Under the pieces are notes generated by a model. The model was given only the letters and a program-made list of their open reading frames with translations. It was not told where the DNA came from and did no database searches. Positions 8,256 through 21,931 of a stretch of DNA of 64,000 bases are shown here, piece after piece (position 1 is the first letter of the stretch; each line of letters starts with the position of its first letter). The translations under genes and the position numbers were made by a program. This DNA is from Campylobacter concisus. GTDB lineage: Bacteria; Campylobacterota; Campylobacteria; Campylobacterales; Campylobacteraceae. The stretch lies in assembly GCF_002913715.1 (NCBI RefSeq), contig NZ_PPCE01000009.1, positions 124,001 through 188,000 of the forward strand, read 5' to 3'.

Positions 8256-8292
8256 TTGAGCCAAATTTTAAATAAATTTTTGGCTCAATTTT
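8256..8292 (+). terminator. Intrinsic terminator after nitroreductase
   Basis: TTGAGCCAAA (8256-8265) pairs perfectly with TTTGGCTCAA (8279-8288), followed by TTTT. Confidence 0.8.
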
Positions 8293-8395
8293 AAAAAACC
8301 AATAAATTCTAAATAAATACTTACCTTTATAAACCCAAATCAAGTAAAAATGGGATAAAATCAGAGCCAAAACCTAAACTAACGAGGTGTCTATC

Positions 8396-11300
8396 GTGCT
8401 TGAGAAACAAAAAACCAGCCTTCAAATAGTAAAAATGTTTTATACAAAGGCTATTTTACTTCTACTCTCATTTATATTTTTAGCATTATTTGTAGTTTGT
8501 GCCGGTACGAACGATATAAAGTATGATCTTAGCTCAACTAATTCGAATATAAAATCATCAATCTCAAATAGCTTTTTTATAATAAAAAACGATCTATTTT
8601 TAAAATCAAAAATGGTTGAAGCAGGTCTTAGTGATATACTATTTGATAAAAATTCAACAAAAAACGATCTTTATATAGCTTTTTACGTTTTTGATAAAAA
8701 TAGAAATTTAATTTATTCAAAGAGATTTTTAGGTGCTGATGACATAGCCGAAAAGGATCTATCTCGGCTTAGGTTAAACGAGACAGATGCTGGAAAATTT
8801 ACAGTATCGGATCGAGTTTATAAAAACAGTCGTTTTAGAGACATTTATGCATCTTATGGACTAAAAAATGGAGGCAGCATTTTAGTTCAAATTGATATAA
8901 AATTTTTACAAAACTACACTAATGTAGATTACGATGAGAAAACCAAAACTTATGCTTATTTGGTGGATAAATATGGAAATTTATCAAGAGATGAGTTTTA
9001 TAAAAAATTTGATGAATCGATGTTTTTGCCTTATGTGAGTCTTGGCGACGAGTTTAAAGAGGATAAAATAATATTTTCTTTAAGCCACATGAACTTTTAT
9101 CTCATAAGCTATATGCCAGAGTATAAAATTTTTGTTATTACTGCTTCAACGAAGCATTTTCATATCTTTATGCAGTTTGTGTTATTTTGGCTATCGATCT
9201 TTTGTTTTATATCTTCTTTAATATTATGGGTTAGAGATGTAAAATTTATAAAAAATAGAATAATGCCAGCTTTAAAAGAGGTAAGAGATACTTTAGATGG
9301 CGATGAATACGAGATAAAACGAAGCCTTAATGTAACAGAATTTGAAGATATAAAAAATGGAATAAACAAGCTAAAGATAGAAACCAAAAAAGCAACTGAT
9401 GGGCTAGAAGAATACAAAAGTAGATTTGGCTATATTTTTGAGCAAAGCTTTTTGAAAATAGTGGTTTATGATGCTTATAGCGGCGATATTATTGATGCTA
9501 GTAATGCATTTTTATCTTCTGTTGGCTACACAAAAGATGAGATTATAGAGCTAAATTTAAATGATTTAATAGATGACGATTTTGCATTGTTTATGCAAAT
9601 GAAACAAGATGCTCAAAATAGCGATATGAGTTTTAAAATCAAGCTAAAAACAAAAGATGGCAGCACTAAAGAGGGATTTTTACAAGAGTCGCAGATCGAG
9701 CTAAGGGATTCTAGGCTAAATTTTATGCTTATACATGAGCTAGACGATGGAAAATTTACGAAAAAGGATAACGAAGCAATAAATGATTATTCGTTTTTAT
9801 CGCCAAATGTAATAGCAGAAGCATTAAGTAGCGATCCATTTTCTATCGTAAGAAGTACGCAAAATATCGATAGTGTCTTTAAAGTCGCACAAGATAAGAA
9901 GCTTATAAATTTAAAAGATCTAATAAGCCCTGAAAGTTTAGATGAGGTTGCTGTAAATATTTCTAATGAATCTAAAAAATTCTTTGAAAAAGGTAGCAAA
10001 AATAGCGAGATAAATCTCGTAGCCAATATGCAAACAAATGAAAACAACAAAACGCCATTTAAAATAAAAGTAAAATTTATTGATAATGGTGCTGATAAAG
10101 AGCGAAAGATCATCTACTTTTTTAATGACTTAAGTGATATAGCAAAGTTGCAAGAAAAATATGATGCTGAATTAAAATATTTTCAAAGCATACTTTGGGC
10201 AAGCCAAGCGCTTGTCTTTTCATGGGATAAAAAAAGCGACACCCTTTATATCCCAAATGCTATCGCCAAGTCGCTCGGATATGCATTAAATGGGGATATG
10301 AGTATAAATTTTGAACGTGCAAAAACTATATTTGTAGATGAATTTGTAAGCTTTAAGGACTTTTTTGACCTTATAAAAAAAGGTGAAGTATATGATGGCG
10401 AAGTGCGTTTTTATAGGGCTGATAAAGAGATTATTTATGTAAGGATTAGAGCAAAAGCAATAGCCTTTTATGATGGTGAAGCAAGCGTTATAAAGGGCAC
10501 AATGCAAGATCTTAGTGTGCAAAATAGCTTTTTTTCTTATCAAGACCTTTTAGCAAAAATTTTCTCATACGCAAAAGAGCAAATTATTATGCTTGATGAT
10601 GAGTTTAGGATCATAGATGCTAATGACGCTTTTTTCGATACGCTTGACATTTCTAGAGATAAAAATTTTATAGAGAAAATTTACTCAAAAGATATAATAA
10701 ATTTTAAAAACGGACTAAAAGATATTAAAGATGAAATTTTAAATTCAATTAAAATAACTGGCTTTTGGCAAGGTCTTATTCATGATGTTCGAAGCAAAAA
10801 TAGACTCGAAGTCATAAGCATAAGCAAGCTTTTAAACGCGTTTGGCGATCAAGAGGGATATATTTTGTTAGCTTCAAGCGCAAATGATGACTGCTACAAT
10901 AAAGAGTATCTCGAATTTATCGCATATCACGATACGCTAACTGGACTACCAAATAGATTTTTACTTTTTAATAAGCTAGAAAATCTGCTAAAACAAGCGA
11001 AAAAAAGCTTAAAAATAGCAGCTTTTTATGTTGATTTTGATAATTTTAAATCGATAAATGACGGATACGGACATCAAGTAGGCGATAAAATCCTAATAGA
11101 AATTTCAAAAAAAATAGATGAAATTTTTCCAAAACAAGGAATATTTGCAAGAATAGGCGGGGACGAGTTTATAGGTGCTATGCCTTATGAAAATTTGGGA
11201 GAAATTTACGAAACTGCTGAAAACATCTTAAGAGCGGGACAGAGTAAAATTTCTATTGATGATGAGAAAAAACTTAGCGTAAGTATTGGTATTAGCTTAA

Positions 11301-12486
11301 GTAGCGATGCGCTTAGTGTTGATGATCTAATTGAAAGAGCTGATTGGGCTATGTATCAAGCAAAGCTTAATGGAAAAAATAAATATTATGTATTTAACTC
11401 GAAAAAAGATACGTACTTTAAAAATGAATATAGAGATGACTCAAAGATCATTGAAGCTATCGATGCTGGCGAGATGTTCTTGCTTTATCAGCCTGAGATT
11501 GATATAAAAAGTGGGGAAGTTAGCAGTTTTGAGGCATTTATTAGATGGAAAAATGGCGATAAGATATTAAGGCCATCAGACTTCTTACCGCTTGCAAAAG
11601 GCTCAAAAGCAGTTGTTGCTATCGCATTATTTACACTAAAAGATGCTTTAAAAGCTAGGGCTGTATGGCTAAAAGAGGGGATAAATGCAAAAGTTAGAGT
11701 AAATTTATGCATTAAAAAGCTAATGACTTCTGAGCTTTTTGAGAAATTTAAAAAGCTTTTAAAAGATGAGCAGCTAGACGCTAATGGGCTAATCATAGAT
11801 ATCGTTGACTCCGCAAGTGGCGTAAATTTAGATGATGTTGTTAGATATATCGATGCTTATAAGGAGCTAGGCGTTAGCTTTTCGCTTGATGATTTTGCAT
11901 CTTATTCAGGCTCGGTAGAAGCTTTAGGCATGTTAAAAACAAATAGATTTAATATAGATAAAAGATTTTGCAAACAAATTTTTGATTCAGTAGAAGCACT
12001 AAAGACCATACGCATGATAAAGTATGTATCAGATACATTTAATTTTGATGTCATGATAAAAAATTTAGAAGATAAAAGCATGCTTGAAATTTTTGTTGGA
12101 TTTGGCTTTAGTAGATTTCAAGGACGGCTTTTTGCACCAGAGCTTAGCCTGGATGATGTGCTCAAATTTAAATTTGCTCTATCATCTCCGCTAAATGTAA
12201 GAAATTTTCAAGATGATGAGAACTACAATATGCTTTGCAAAATAGTAGGCGTAAAAGAGCTTATGACTCGTTTGATAAATTTACTTAAATGCGATGAAAA
12301 AATAAGCGAAAAATTAAAAAGCGAAATAGCAAATCAAGTAGATGATATCAGAACAATAAATGAAAAATTAGCTGAAATTTTAGATACGATCCTTGTAAAA
12401 ATAGACAAAGAGAACGTAATAAATTTAGCTAATGAGGCAATTTTATTATGCGATAATGATCTAAATTTGAGTGGAGCGAATAAATA

Positions 12487-12487
<1 letters not shown>
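8396..12487 (+). CDS. Membrane PAS-GGDEF-EAL signalling protein, EAL degenerate
   Basis: A cyclic-di-GMP signalling protein of about 1363 residues. A helix at residues 12-33 and another near 258-282 flank a ~220-residue periplasmic sensor region that looks Cache-like. Then come PAS-like segments near 345, 600 and 725, a GGDEF domain with HDTLTGLPNR and an intact RIGGDEF (around residue 920), and an EAL-type domain from about 1020. The EAL domain is degenerate: EAF instead of EAL, and LIIDIVDSA where catalytic domains have L-E-x-T-E-S, although DDF is kept. So cyclase activity is plausible and phosphodiesterase activity doubtful. Two GTG codons compete; the one at 8396 has GAGG at good spacing while 8387 abuts it. 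The stop overlaps the hisZ start (TAATG). Confidence 0.85.
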
Positions 12488-15024
<2,537 letters not shown>

Positions 15025-15025
<1 letters not shown>

Positions 15026-15588
15026 TGAGAGCGGTTTTATTATTCTTAACTATTTTAAATTTTGCATTTTGTTTTGAAGTACCAGTTGACTGTACGCAAA
15101 TTTTTGAAGCTAGAAAAGAAGAAATTTCAAAGGAACTTGAGATCATAGATGAACAGCGTCAAGCTTTAGAAGTATTTCGCGCAAGCTCGGCAGCAGCCTA
15201 TGAAGAAAATAATAAAAAGCTTGCCAAAAAAGAAGCTGACCTAAATGCGACAATGAAAGTGATCGAGCAAAAACGCAAAGAGATCGATGAAGTGGTCGCC
15301 AAAAATGAGAAAATTTTAAAAGAACTTCGCACAATGACTAGTGATAAAGTCAATGAGTCGTATTCTAAGATGAAAGATGGCGCGGCAGCTGAGGTGCTCT
15401 CTAAAATGCCTAGATCAAACGCAGCCACCATACTTTATGCTCTTGATGCCAAAAAGATATCAACTATCATGGCAAAAATGGATCCAAAAGTAGCATCTGA
15501 GATCACCACTTTGCTTCAAAAAGGGCCACCATTTGCTGATGAAAAAGGCGATATGCCAACTCCAGCTGGTAGCATAAATATACAGTAA
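15025..15588 (+). CDS. Periplasmic MotE-like protein with MgtE-N-type domain
   Basis: About 187 residues: a signal peptide (MRAVLLFLTILNFAFC), a long coiled coil (residues about 25-115) and a C-terminal MgtE_N/FliG-middle-like domain of ~60 residues with AAAEVLSKMPRSNAATILYA and the repeat KISTIMAKMDPKVASEIT. This is the MotE architecture, a protein needed for flagellar motility in other bacteria, and the C. jejuni counterpart lies in the same place after purA and the FliJ-like gene. The ATG at 15025 overlaps the upstream TGA; a GTG at 15022 is an alternative. It probably acts at the stator or periplasmic collar, by inference from context. Confidence 0.7.
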
Positions 15589-15708
15589 TAAATTTTTGCA
15601 CAGGCAAGTAAAATTTTAAAAAATTTAGACACTAAAATATAAAGCTCTATACTTATAAATTTTTAATTTTAAGCTCACCTAACTTTAGCTTGCATACTTT
15701 TGTGGTGG

Positions 15709-16710
15709 CTATTTTTTAACTAAACTTGCTACGACCCCAACTCCAAGGATGGCTAGAATGATAAAAAGGCTAATTTGTGCAGAAATTTCAAAACCGATAT
15801 GAAAGATATGAGCAGTCGCATTTACAGCTAGCTTTGCTGCGATAAAAAATAAAAGCACGATCACAGAAATGTCTAGATATTTTAAAAAATTTTTGAGTGC
15901 TTCAAGTACAAAATAAAGCGTTCTTAGCCCAAGTATCGCAAATATCATCGCTGAATAAACAATCACAGGATCTTTGCTCACAGCAATGACAGCTGGAACG
16001 CTATCAAAAGCAAATATCACATCGCTTAGCTCAATCACGCAAAGGCACAAGAATAACGGTGTTGCTATCCAAGTGGCTTTTAGTCTTAAAATTTGATCGT
16101 TAAGAGTAGTTTTTTGACTATCTGAAATTTGCTTAGAAATTTCGCTAAATCTAACAAAAAAGCTATGTCCGAAAAGCTGTGGCAAAACTGGGAAGAAGCG
16201 ATAAACTGCCCTATAAGCTATGTGGTTTGAATAATCTTTTATATCCTCATCACACTTATCTTTTTTTATCATCATTACGGCACTATATGCGACTATTGCC
16301 GCAAATATTAGCTCCATCCAAGGAGAGATGGCAAAAAGCATTGTACCTACGGCTACAAAGATGAGTCTAAATATCATAGCTCCTATAACGCCAAAATAAA
16401 GCACTCTGTGGCGATAAATTTCAGGTATCTTAAACCATGAAAAAATCGCCATCATCACAAAAAGATTATCTACCGAGAGCGACTTTTCTAGCGCATATCC
16501 TGCAAAATAAAGACTTGCTATTTCACTGCCTCGCTCAAAATATAAATATATGCCAAAAAGTACCGAAACTCCTATCCAAAAAATAGACCAAATGCTAGCT
16601 TGTTTTAGTGAAATTTTCTCATCACGTTTATGTGCAAAAAGATCTATTCCAAAGGCAAGTGATGCCATTATAAGAAAAACTATAATTGTTTGAATTTCTA
16701 ACGCGTTCAA
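15709..16710 (-). CDS. TerC family integral membrane protein
   Basis: 333 residues with about nine membrane helices. TerC/Alx family marks are FERGSEIASLYFAGYALEKS, LSVDNLFVMMAIFSWF and the second repeat ELSDVIFAFDSVPAVIAV, whose acidic residues in the membrane (V-D-N-L and F-D-S-V-P-A) are conserved. Members export Mn2+ or are linked to tellurite resistance and membrane-protein metalation. The start is TTG at 16710 with AAGGA upstream. It lies 17 bases downstream of moeA on the same strand and is probably cotranscribed; no functional link with molybdenum is evident. Confidence 0.85.
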   Translation of the reverse strand: MNALEIQTIIVFLIMASLAFGIDLFAHKRDEKISLKQASIWSIFWIGVSVLFGIYLYFERGSEIASLYFAGYALEKSLSVDNLFVMMAIFSWFKIPEIYRHRVLYFGVIGAMIFRLIFVAVGTMLFAISPWMELIFAAIVAYSAVMMIKKDKCDEDIKDYSNHIAYRAVYRFFPVLPQLFGHSFFVRFSEISKQISDSQKTTLNDQILRLKATWIATPLFLCLCVIELSDVIFAFDSVPAVIAVSKDPVIVYSAMIFAILGLRTLYFVLEALKNFLKYLDISVIVLLFFIAAKLAVNATAHIFHIGFEISAQISLFIILAILGVGVVASLVKK

Positions 16711-16727
16711 CTTTTATCCTTAAAATT

Positions 16728-17927
16728 TTAGCAAGGCATCATCAAGACTTCTACTATCTCGCCTTTTTTGAGAAATTCTTTATCCATTGGGATAATTAAA
16801 AGTGCAGCCTTGTTTGTTAAGTTATTTACGATCGCTGAACTGCCAAGCTTTTTGCCATTTAGATTTACAAAATTTTTTCCTTCACGATTTTCTAAATTTA
16901 CAGCCGTAAATTCTAAAAATGGCGAACGCTTTTTATAGTCTTCGTCCATTATCGCCGTGATTTTTGGCTCGTCATTGCCTAGCCATAAATTTATCAAGAC
17001 TCTAACATAAAGTACGCACATAACCATTGCTGAATACGGAAATCCAGGCAGTGCAAATATATATTTTTCGCCTGATTTTGCTATCTTGATGTGGCGGCCT
17101 GGTTTAACGGCAGCCTTATCTATGATGACGCTAAAATTTTCTTTTAAAGTGTCTTTTACAAAGTCATAATCTCCCATGCTAACGCCGCCAGTTGTTATTA
17201 ATATATCAGCTGATTTTAGTGCATTTATGATAGCTTTTTTAACAAGCGCAGCCTCATCTTTTACGATCTCACAAAGGATTGGCTCGGCTCCCATTTTAAG
17301 TATTTGCATCGCTATACCTATGTGATTTGAGCTATGAATTTGTGCAGCGTTTTCTAGTGGCTCGCCAAGGTCTTTGATCTCGCTACCAGTTGCAATTATC
17401 GCTACTCTAGGGCGGATGAAAACGCTTACGTGAAAGATGCCAAGCTCAGCAAGAAGTGCGATTTCTGCGTAACTAAGTTTGGTTCCTTTTCTTATTAAAA
17501 TTTCTCCCTTTTTGTAGCTCTCGCCCACCGCACGCACGGCAAAGCCTTTTGATACATTTTTTTTGATAGTGATTTTTGAGCCACTAACTTCGACATTTTC
17601 AACTGGCACAAGCGTATCTGAGCCCTCGCTCATGAGCGAGCCAGTAAAGGTTTTAACGCATTTGTTTCCGCTTATTTTTATCTCCTTGTCACTTCCTGCG
17701 GGAAGATCGGTGATGAGCTCAAGCTCGCTTAAGCTATCACCATATGCAAATGCGTAGCCATCCATCGCTGAAACTGGCTTTGCTGGATAGTTCTTATCTG
17801 CTATCACATCGTGTGCGATATTTCTATCAAGAGCGTCTGTGATGGCGATCTTTTCTACTTTATCCCAAATTTCAACTGTGTCTTTTAAAATATTTAAACT
17901 ATCCTCATAACTTATAATATCTCGCAC
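16728..17927 (-). CDS. moeA: Molybdopterin molybdenumtransferase
   Basis: MoeA inserts molybdate into adenylated molybdopterin, the last common step of Mo-cofactor synthesis. The 399 residues include MDGYAFAYGD (conserved near the N-terminus), AVGESYKKGEILIRKG, the MoCF-fold loop ITTGGVSMGDYDFVKD, KPGRHIKIAKS and FALPGFPYSAMVM. The start is GTG at 17927 preceded by AAAAGGACACAAA. It diverges from the selenium transporter yedE, with a 133-base shared upstream region. Together with moaD and moaE it supports the Mo- or W-bis-MGD formate dehydrogenase encoded at 33 kb. Confidence 0.93.
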   Translation of the reverse strand: MRDIISYEDSLNILKDTVEIWDKVEKIAITDALDRNIAHDVIADKNYPAKPVSAMDGYAFAYGDSLSELELITDLPAGSDKEIKISGNKCVKTFTGSLMSEGSDTLVPVENVEVSGSKITIKKNVSKGFAVRAVGESYKKGEILIRKGTKLSYAEIALLAELGIFHVSVFIRPRVAIIATGSEIKDLGEPLENAAQIHSSNHIGIAMQILKMGAEPILCEIVKDEAALVKKAIINALKSADILITTGGVSMGDYDFVKDTLKENFSVIIDKAAVKPGRHIKIAKSGEKYIFALPGFPYSAMVMCVLYVRVLINLWLGNDEPKITAIMDEDYKKRSPFLEFTAVNLENREGKNFVNLNGKKLGSSAIVNNLTNKAALLIIPMDKEFLKKGEIVEVLMMPC

Positions 17928-18060
17928 TTTGTGTCCTTTTTTCGTAAAATTTTATTATTTTAGCTATTTGGCTCTTAAATTTTATACTTTCTTTATTTAT
18001 GCTCTATTAAAATGCCATTTAAGAAATCAGTTTGATTTTACCCTATACACAGGAAAATTC

Positions 18061-19119
18061 ATGAATAAAACATTGCTTTACATCATCGCAGGTGCAAGTC
18101 TTGGCATTCTTGGCCCAGTGCTTGTTTATTTTGGCAACCCAGCAAACATGGGCGTTTGTGCGGCTTGCTTTTTAAGGGATAGCGTAGGTGCTCTTGGCTT
18201 TCACCAAGCCAAGGTCGTGCAGTATCTAAGGCCTGAAATTTTAGGTCTTATCATCGGAGGCTTTCTAGCAAGTATGCTTTGGAGTAGAAATTTCACTCCA
18301 GTATCAGGCAGTGCGGCATTTTCTAGATTTTTCTTAGGCGTGTTTGCTATGATTGGTTGCCTTATCTTTTTGGGCTGCCCATGGAGAGCATTTTTACGTC
18401 TTGGCGGAGGAGATATGACCGCTATTGCTGGTCTTGTCGGTCTATTTGCTGGCGTTTTTGTTGGACGATTTTTCAAGAAAAATGGTTACGTCATACCTGA
18501 AAATGATGCCACTACAAAACCAGTTGCGTTTTTGCCATTAATCATTGCTATTTTGCTTTTAATAGCCCTTGTCTTTGGTTTAAAGCTTGGCGACAATGGT
18601 GCTTTATTTAGCTCAGAAAAAGGTCCAGGCTCACAGCACGCAAATATCTTTATCTCACTTATTTGCGCCATTGTTATTGGCATTTTTATGCAAAGAAGCA
18701 AATTTTGCTCGGTTGGTGCGATTAGCAAAGTTTTTGAGCGTGATCTTTCAATGTTTTATGGCATTGTATCTATCATCGTTTTTGCAAGTATCACAAATTT
18801 AGCTCTTGGGCAATATAAATTTGGCTTTGAAGCTCAACCTATCGCTCACAATGACGTCCTTTGGAATTTCCTTGGCATGAGCTTGGCTGGTCTTTGCTTT
18901 AGCCTAAGTTATGGCTGCCCAGGCAAACATTTAGTGCAAATGGGAGCTGGAAATTTAAGCTCAGCTGTATTTGTCTTAGGCATGGGAGCAGGCGCTGCGA
19001 TAAGCCATAACTTCATACTTGCAAGCTCTGGAGCTGGCATCACTCCTTACGCTCCATATGCCGTAGCGATCGGCTTTATCTATGCTATTTATGTTGGAGT
19101 TTTTACTAAAAAAGCATAA
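18061..19119 (+). CDS. yedE: YedE-family selenium transporter
   Basis: A 352-residue inner membrane protein with about ten helices, built from two YeeE/YedE-type halves. Each half has the conserved small-residue/cysteine loop: GCPWRAFLRLGGGD near residue 103 and SYGCPGKHLVQMGAGN near 283, plus FMQRSKFCSVGAI. The YedE family is found with yedF, selD and other selenium genes and is thought to import a selenium compound; the exact substrate is not known. The annotated frame opens at 17929, but the ATG at 18061 has AGGAAAATTC upstream and a proper first membrane helix. It is divergent from moeA and 11 kb from yedF-selD. Confidence 0.85.
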   Translation: MNKTLLYIIAGASLGILGPVLVYFGNPANMGVCAACFLRDSVGALGFHQAKVVQYLRPEILGLIIGGFLASMLWSRNFTPVSGSAAFSRFFLGVFAMIGCLIFLGCPWRAFLRLGGGDMTAIAGLVGLFAGVFVGRFFKKNGYVIPENDATTKPVAFLPLIIAILLLIALVFGLKLGDNGALFSSEKGPGSQHANIFISLICAIVIGIFMQRSKFCSVGAISKVFERDLSMFYGIVSIIVFASITNLALGQYKFGFEAQPIAHNDVLWNFLGMSLAGLCFSLSYGCPGKHLVQMGAGNLSSAVFVLGMGAGAAISHNFILASSGAGITPYAPYAVAIGFIYAIYVGVFTKKA

Positions 19120-19122
19120 TAT

Positions 19123-19150
19123 AAATTTGGCTGCTTTTGCAGTCAAATTT
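19123..19150. terminator. Terminator hairpin between yedE and ABC remnant
   Basis: AAATTTGGCTGC (19123-19134) pairs with GCAGTCAAATTT (19139-19150) over 12 positions with one G-T wobble and a TTTT loop. It ends yedE and the remnant on the other strand. Confidence 0.7.
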
Positions 19151-19590
19151 ACTCACTCCTTATATTTATAATTTCATCAAAAAGTTCAAAAAGCTCGCGT
19201 TGATGTGTGATCATCATCACGCCAAGTTCCTTAAAATCGCTCTTTAAATTTTTCAAAATTTCAGCTGCTGAAGCATTATCAAGTGCTGAGGTTGCCTCGT
19301 CTAAGAATAGAAATTTAGGCTTTGCAAGATAGACTCTGGCAAAATTTAGCCTCTGAGCCTCGCCTCCACTCATAATCTTAGGATAGTCTAAAATTTCATC
19401 TAAATTTTTAAATTTGCTAAGGCCAACTCTGGCTAAAATTTTATAAATTTCACTATCATTTTGCTCATTCTTGTTCGGATAGGAGATGAGTTCTTTTAGG
19501 CTAGATCTAACCAAATATGGCTTTTGGGATAAGATTTGTTGCTTTTAGGTAGCTTATGCTAAAGCTAAAATGTATATTTATGGGAGTTAA
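19149..19590 (-). pseudogene. Truncated ABC transporter ATPase (SbmA/YddA-like)
   Basis: Only the C-terminal half of a nucleotide-binding domain remains. The open part carries VRSSLKELISYP, the signature loop MSGGEAQRLNFAR, Walker B FLFLDEATSALD and the switch histidine in MITHQRELFE. Just upstream, QKPYLVRSS continues in frame only a few codons before a stop, and KLPKSNK is in another frame, so a frameshift lies near 19530. Walker A and the whole membrane domain are absent. The 'QKPYLxxxxLxExxxYP' wording is typical of the SbmA/YddA/peroxisomal type of ABC transporter with fused domains. It cannot hydrolyse ATP as it stands. Confidence 0.8.
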
Positions 19591-19622
19591 AATTGAAAAA
19601 AGTTTAATTCTATTGAGAGGAT

Positions 19623-19644
19623 TTAGCCGCCAAATGACGGCTAA
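19623..19644 (-). terminator. Possible terminator of SurA-like gene
   Basis: TTAGCCG (19623-19629) and CGGCTAA (19638-19644) form a 7-bp stem with an 8-base loop just after the stop of the leftward gene. There is no clear T-run, so termination strength is uncertain. Confidence 0.45.
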
Positions 19645-19650
19645 GAGAAG

Positions 19651-20481
19651 TTATCTTAAAATTTGAATCTTTGCTTTTGCGCGGAGTTTGTCAAAATAAT
19701 CAGCCATAAGTTTTTCTTGCTCACCTTGATAAAGCTCGTTTATAACATTATCCTTAACGTCTGCAAAGCTTGGTGTGTATGAGCCGATCTTCTCTTTTAC
19801 TAAAAACATATCAAAGCTGTCAGGCCCTTGCAAAGGCTGTGTGTAGTCACCGTTATTTGTGCTTGAGATGATCGCAGCAAGCCTTGGATCTATGCTTTGA
19901 TAGTCCAAACTAACCTCTTGTGTTTGCACGCCGTCTAGTAGCTTCGGACTTGTCTTTTGAGCCTCAAGTAGCTCAGGATCTTTTGCTCTATAAACTACGA
20001 CTCTAGCGGTGCTAAAGACCTTAAATTTATCAGGATTAGCATCAAAATACATCTTTGCTTTTTGCTCATTTACATTTTTACCAGCTTCAGCCAAGATGCT
20101 TTTATAAAGCTTTTCTTGAAGCATCTTTTTTTCTATGTTGTTTTTAAACTCCAAAAAGTCCATGCCTTGAGCTTGGATAGAGCTTCTAAACTGCGAATTT
20201 GTCATGCCATTTTGCTTTGCGATCGATTCGATTCTATCGTTTAGCTCAAATGGCGTTACACTAATGTTTAAATTTTTTATCTGAGCATCTTCGAGCCTAT
20301 CTCTTATGAGTAAATTTAAAGCATCTTGTTCGCTAGCTCTTAGCTGTTCTTTCAAGCTATAAACTTCATAAAGCGTGATTGGTTCGTTCTCTACAATAGC
20401 TGCGATACCGTTTATCATCTGAGCCGAATATAAATTTAAAGCACTTAGCATGCCAGCAGCCAAAAAGAGCAATTTTTTCAT
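19651..20481 (-). CDS. Periplasmic SurA-like peptidyl-prolyl isomerase/chaperone
   Basis: 276 residues with a signal peptide (MKKLLFLAAGMLSALNLYSA). The N-terminal part (INGIAAIVENEPITLYEVYS, then a helical chaperone domain) is the SurA_N/trigger-like region. The C-terminal ~110 residues are a single parvulin-like domain ending in VKDNVINELYQGEQEKLMADYFDKL. It is shorter than E. coli SurA, which has two parvulin domains. In C. jejuni the gene next to gltX is Cj1289, a SurA-like outer membrane protein chaperone, and this is probably its counterpart. A longer frame opens at 20526, but the signal peptide fixes the start at 20481. It is divergent from gltX. Confidence 0.85.
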   Translation of the reverse strand: MKKLLFLAAGMLSALNLYSAQMINGIAAIVENEPITLYEVYSLKEQLRASEQDALNLLIRDRLEDAQIKNLNISVTPFELNDRIESIAKQNGMTNSQFRSSIQAQGMDFLEFKNNIEKKMLQEKLYKSILAEAGKNVNEQKAKMYFDANPDKFKVFSTARVVVYRAKDPELLEAQKTSPKLLDGVQTQEVSLDYQSIDPRLAAIISSTNNGDYTQPLQGPDSFDMFLVKEKIGSYTPSFADVKDNVINELYQGEQEKLMADYFDKLRAKAKIQILR

Positions 20482-20511
20482 AATAAAACCTTTATTTAAG
20501 TATTTAGTAAA

Positions 20512-20517
20512 TATAAT
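20512..20517 (+). promoter_or_regulatory. -10 box for gltX operon
   Basis: TATAAT in GTAAATATAATTTTGGG within the 70-base divergent region, 35 bases before the gltX ATG. Confidence 0.45.
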
Positions 20518-20551
20518 TTTGGGCAATTATAACATAAAAATAAGGCACAAA

Positions 20552-21931
20552 ATGATAGTTACTAGATTTGCTCCGTCGCCTACTGGATATCTACATATAG
20601 GCGGACTTAGGACAGCCCTTTATAATTATTTATACGCAAGAGCTAATAATGGAAAATTTTTACTTCGCATCGAAGATACTGATTTAAAACGAAACTCAGA
20701 AGAGGCCACGCAAGCCATAAAAGAAGCGTTTGCTTGGTGCAAGCTAGATCACGACGGCGAAGTGACATATCAATCAAAAAGATTTGATCTTTACAAAGAG
20801 TATGTTAAAAAACTACTTGAAGAAGGCAAAGCATATAAATGCTATATGAGCAAGGACGAGCTTGAAGAGCTTAGAGCTAGCCAGGAGGCAAGAAAAGAGC
20901 GTCCAAAATATGATAATAGATATAGAGATTTTACTGGCACTCCTCCAGCTGGTATCGAGCCAGTCATCCGTATAAAAGCTCCATTAAGTGGCGAAATCGT
21001 CATACATGATGGCATAAAAGGTGAGGTTAAATTTAAGGTTGAAGACATATTAGATGACTTCATCATCGCAAGAAGCGACGGTACACCAACTTATAACTTC
21101 ACGGTTGTGATAGATGACGCACTAATGGGTGTAACAGACGTCATCCGCGGCGATGATCACCTCTCAAATACCCCAAAACAGATCGTTCTTTACGAGGCAC
21201 TTGGCTTTAAGATTCCAAAATTTTATCACGTCGCTATGATAAACGGCGAGGATGGCAAAAAGCTTAGCAAAAGACACGGCGCAACTGACGTTATGGAGTA
21301 TAAAAAGATGGGCTACTTGCCTGAAGCGCTCTTAAATTTCCTTGTTCGTCTTGGCTGGAGCCACGGTGATGATGAGATTTTTACTATCGAGGATATGCTT
21401 AAATACTTCAATCCAAACGATATCAACAAAAGCTCAAGCACTTATAATGCTCAAAAGCTTGACTGGCTAAATTCTCACTACATTAAGACCCTGCCTTATG
21501 AGAGACTAGCTCACGATATGCTTGAGTTTGGCGTGGATTTTAAAGCTTTGGTAAAGGGCGAGCTACTACTAAATTCTCTCCGCGAGAGATCAAAGACACT
21601 AATCGAAATGGCAAATAGCGCAAACACGATCATCAACGCTCCAAAAAGCTACGATGAGAAAGCCTGGGCTAAATTTATAAATGAAAATAGTAAAGAAATT
21701 TTGGCTAAATTTGCTCAAATTTTAGATCGTGACCTTGACGCAAAGGGCTACGAGGAGCTAACAAATAAATTTTTAGAGCAAAATGGCTTAAAGCTAAAAG
21801 ACCTAGCTCAGGCTCTAAGAATAGCGCTAACTGGCTCAAGCGTGAGCCCAAGCATCTTTGAAGTGCTTGAAGTAGTGGGCAGTAGCGAGACGAAAAATAG
21901 AATACAAAATTTATTAAAGGAAGAGAAATGA
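20552..21931 (+). CDS. gltX: Glutamyl-tRNA synthetase
   Basis: A class I aminoacyl-tRNA synthetase of 459 residues that charges tRNA-Glu. The HIGH motif is in [13 protein letters not shown] at the N-terminus; the KMSKS-like loop is KLSKRHG near residue 240. RIEDTD and [13 protein letters not shown] are family blocks. The frame extends upstream to 20450, but that part overlaps the divergent chaperone's signal peptide, and the ATG at 20552 gives the normal N-terminus. Campylobacter carries two GltX paralogues, and this one sits in the gltX2 position next to the SurA-like gene, so it may have altered tRNA specificity (Glu versus Gln); that is from context only. It overlaps the next gene by four bases. 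Confidence 0.93.
   Translation: MIVTRFAPSPTGYLHIGGLRTALYNYLYARANNGKFLLRIEDTDLKRNSEEATQAIKEAFAWCKLDHDGEVTYQSKRFDLYKEYVKKLLEEGKAYKCYMSKDELEELRASQEARKERPKYDNRYRDFTGTPPAGIEPVIRIKAPLSGEIVIHDGIKGEVKFKVEDILDDFIIARSDGTPTYNFTVVIDDALMGVTDVIRGDDHLSNTPKQIVLYEALGFKIPKFYHVAMINGEDGKKLSKRHGATDVMEYKKMGYLPEALLNFLVRLGWSHGDDEIFTIEDMLKYFNPNDINKSSSTYNAQKLDWLNSHYIKTLPYERLAHDMLEFGVDFKALVKGELLLNSLRERSKTLIEMANSANTIINAPKSYDEKAWAKFINENSKEILAKFAQILDRDLDAKGYEELTNKFLEQNGLKLKDLAQALRIALTGSSVSPSIFEVLEVVGSSETKNRIQNLLKEEK

Noticed and set aside
9160-11796. Minus-strand frames within the signalling gene
   Set aside because: They are low-complexity hydrophobic antisense translations of a long, well-supported plus-strand gene, without ribosome sites or family motifs.
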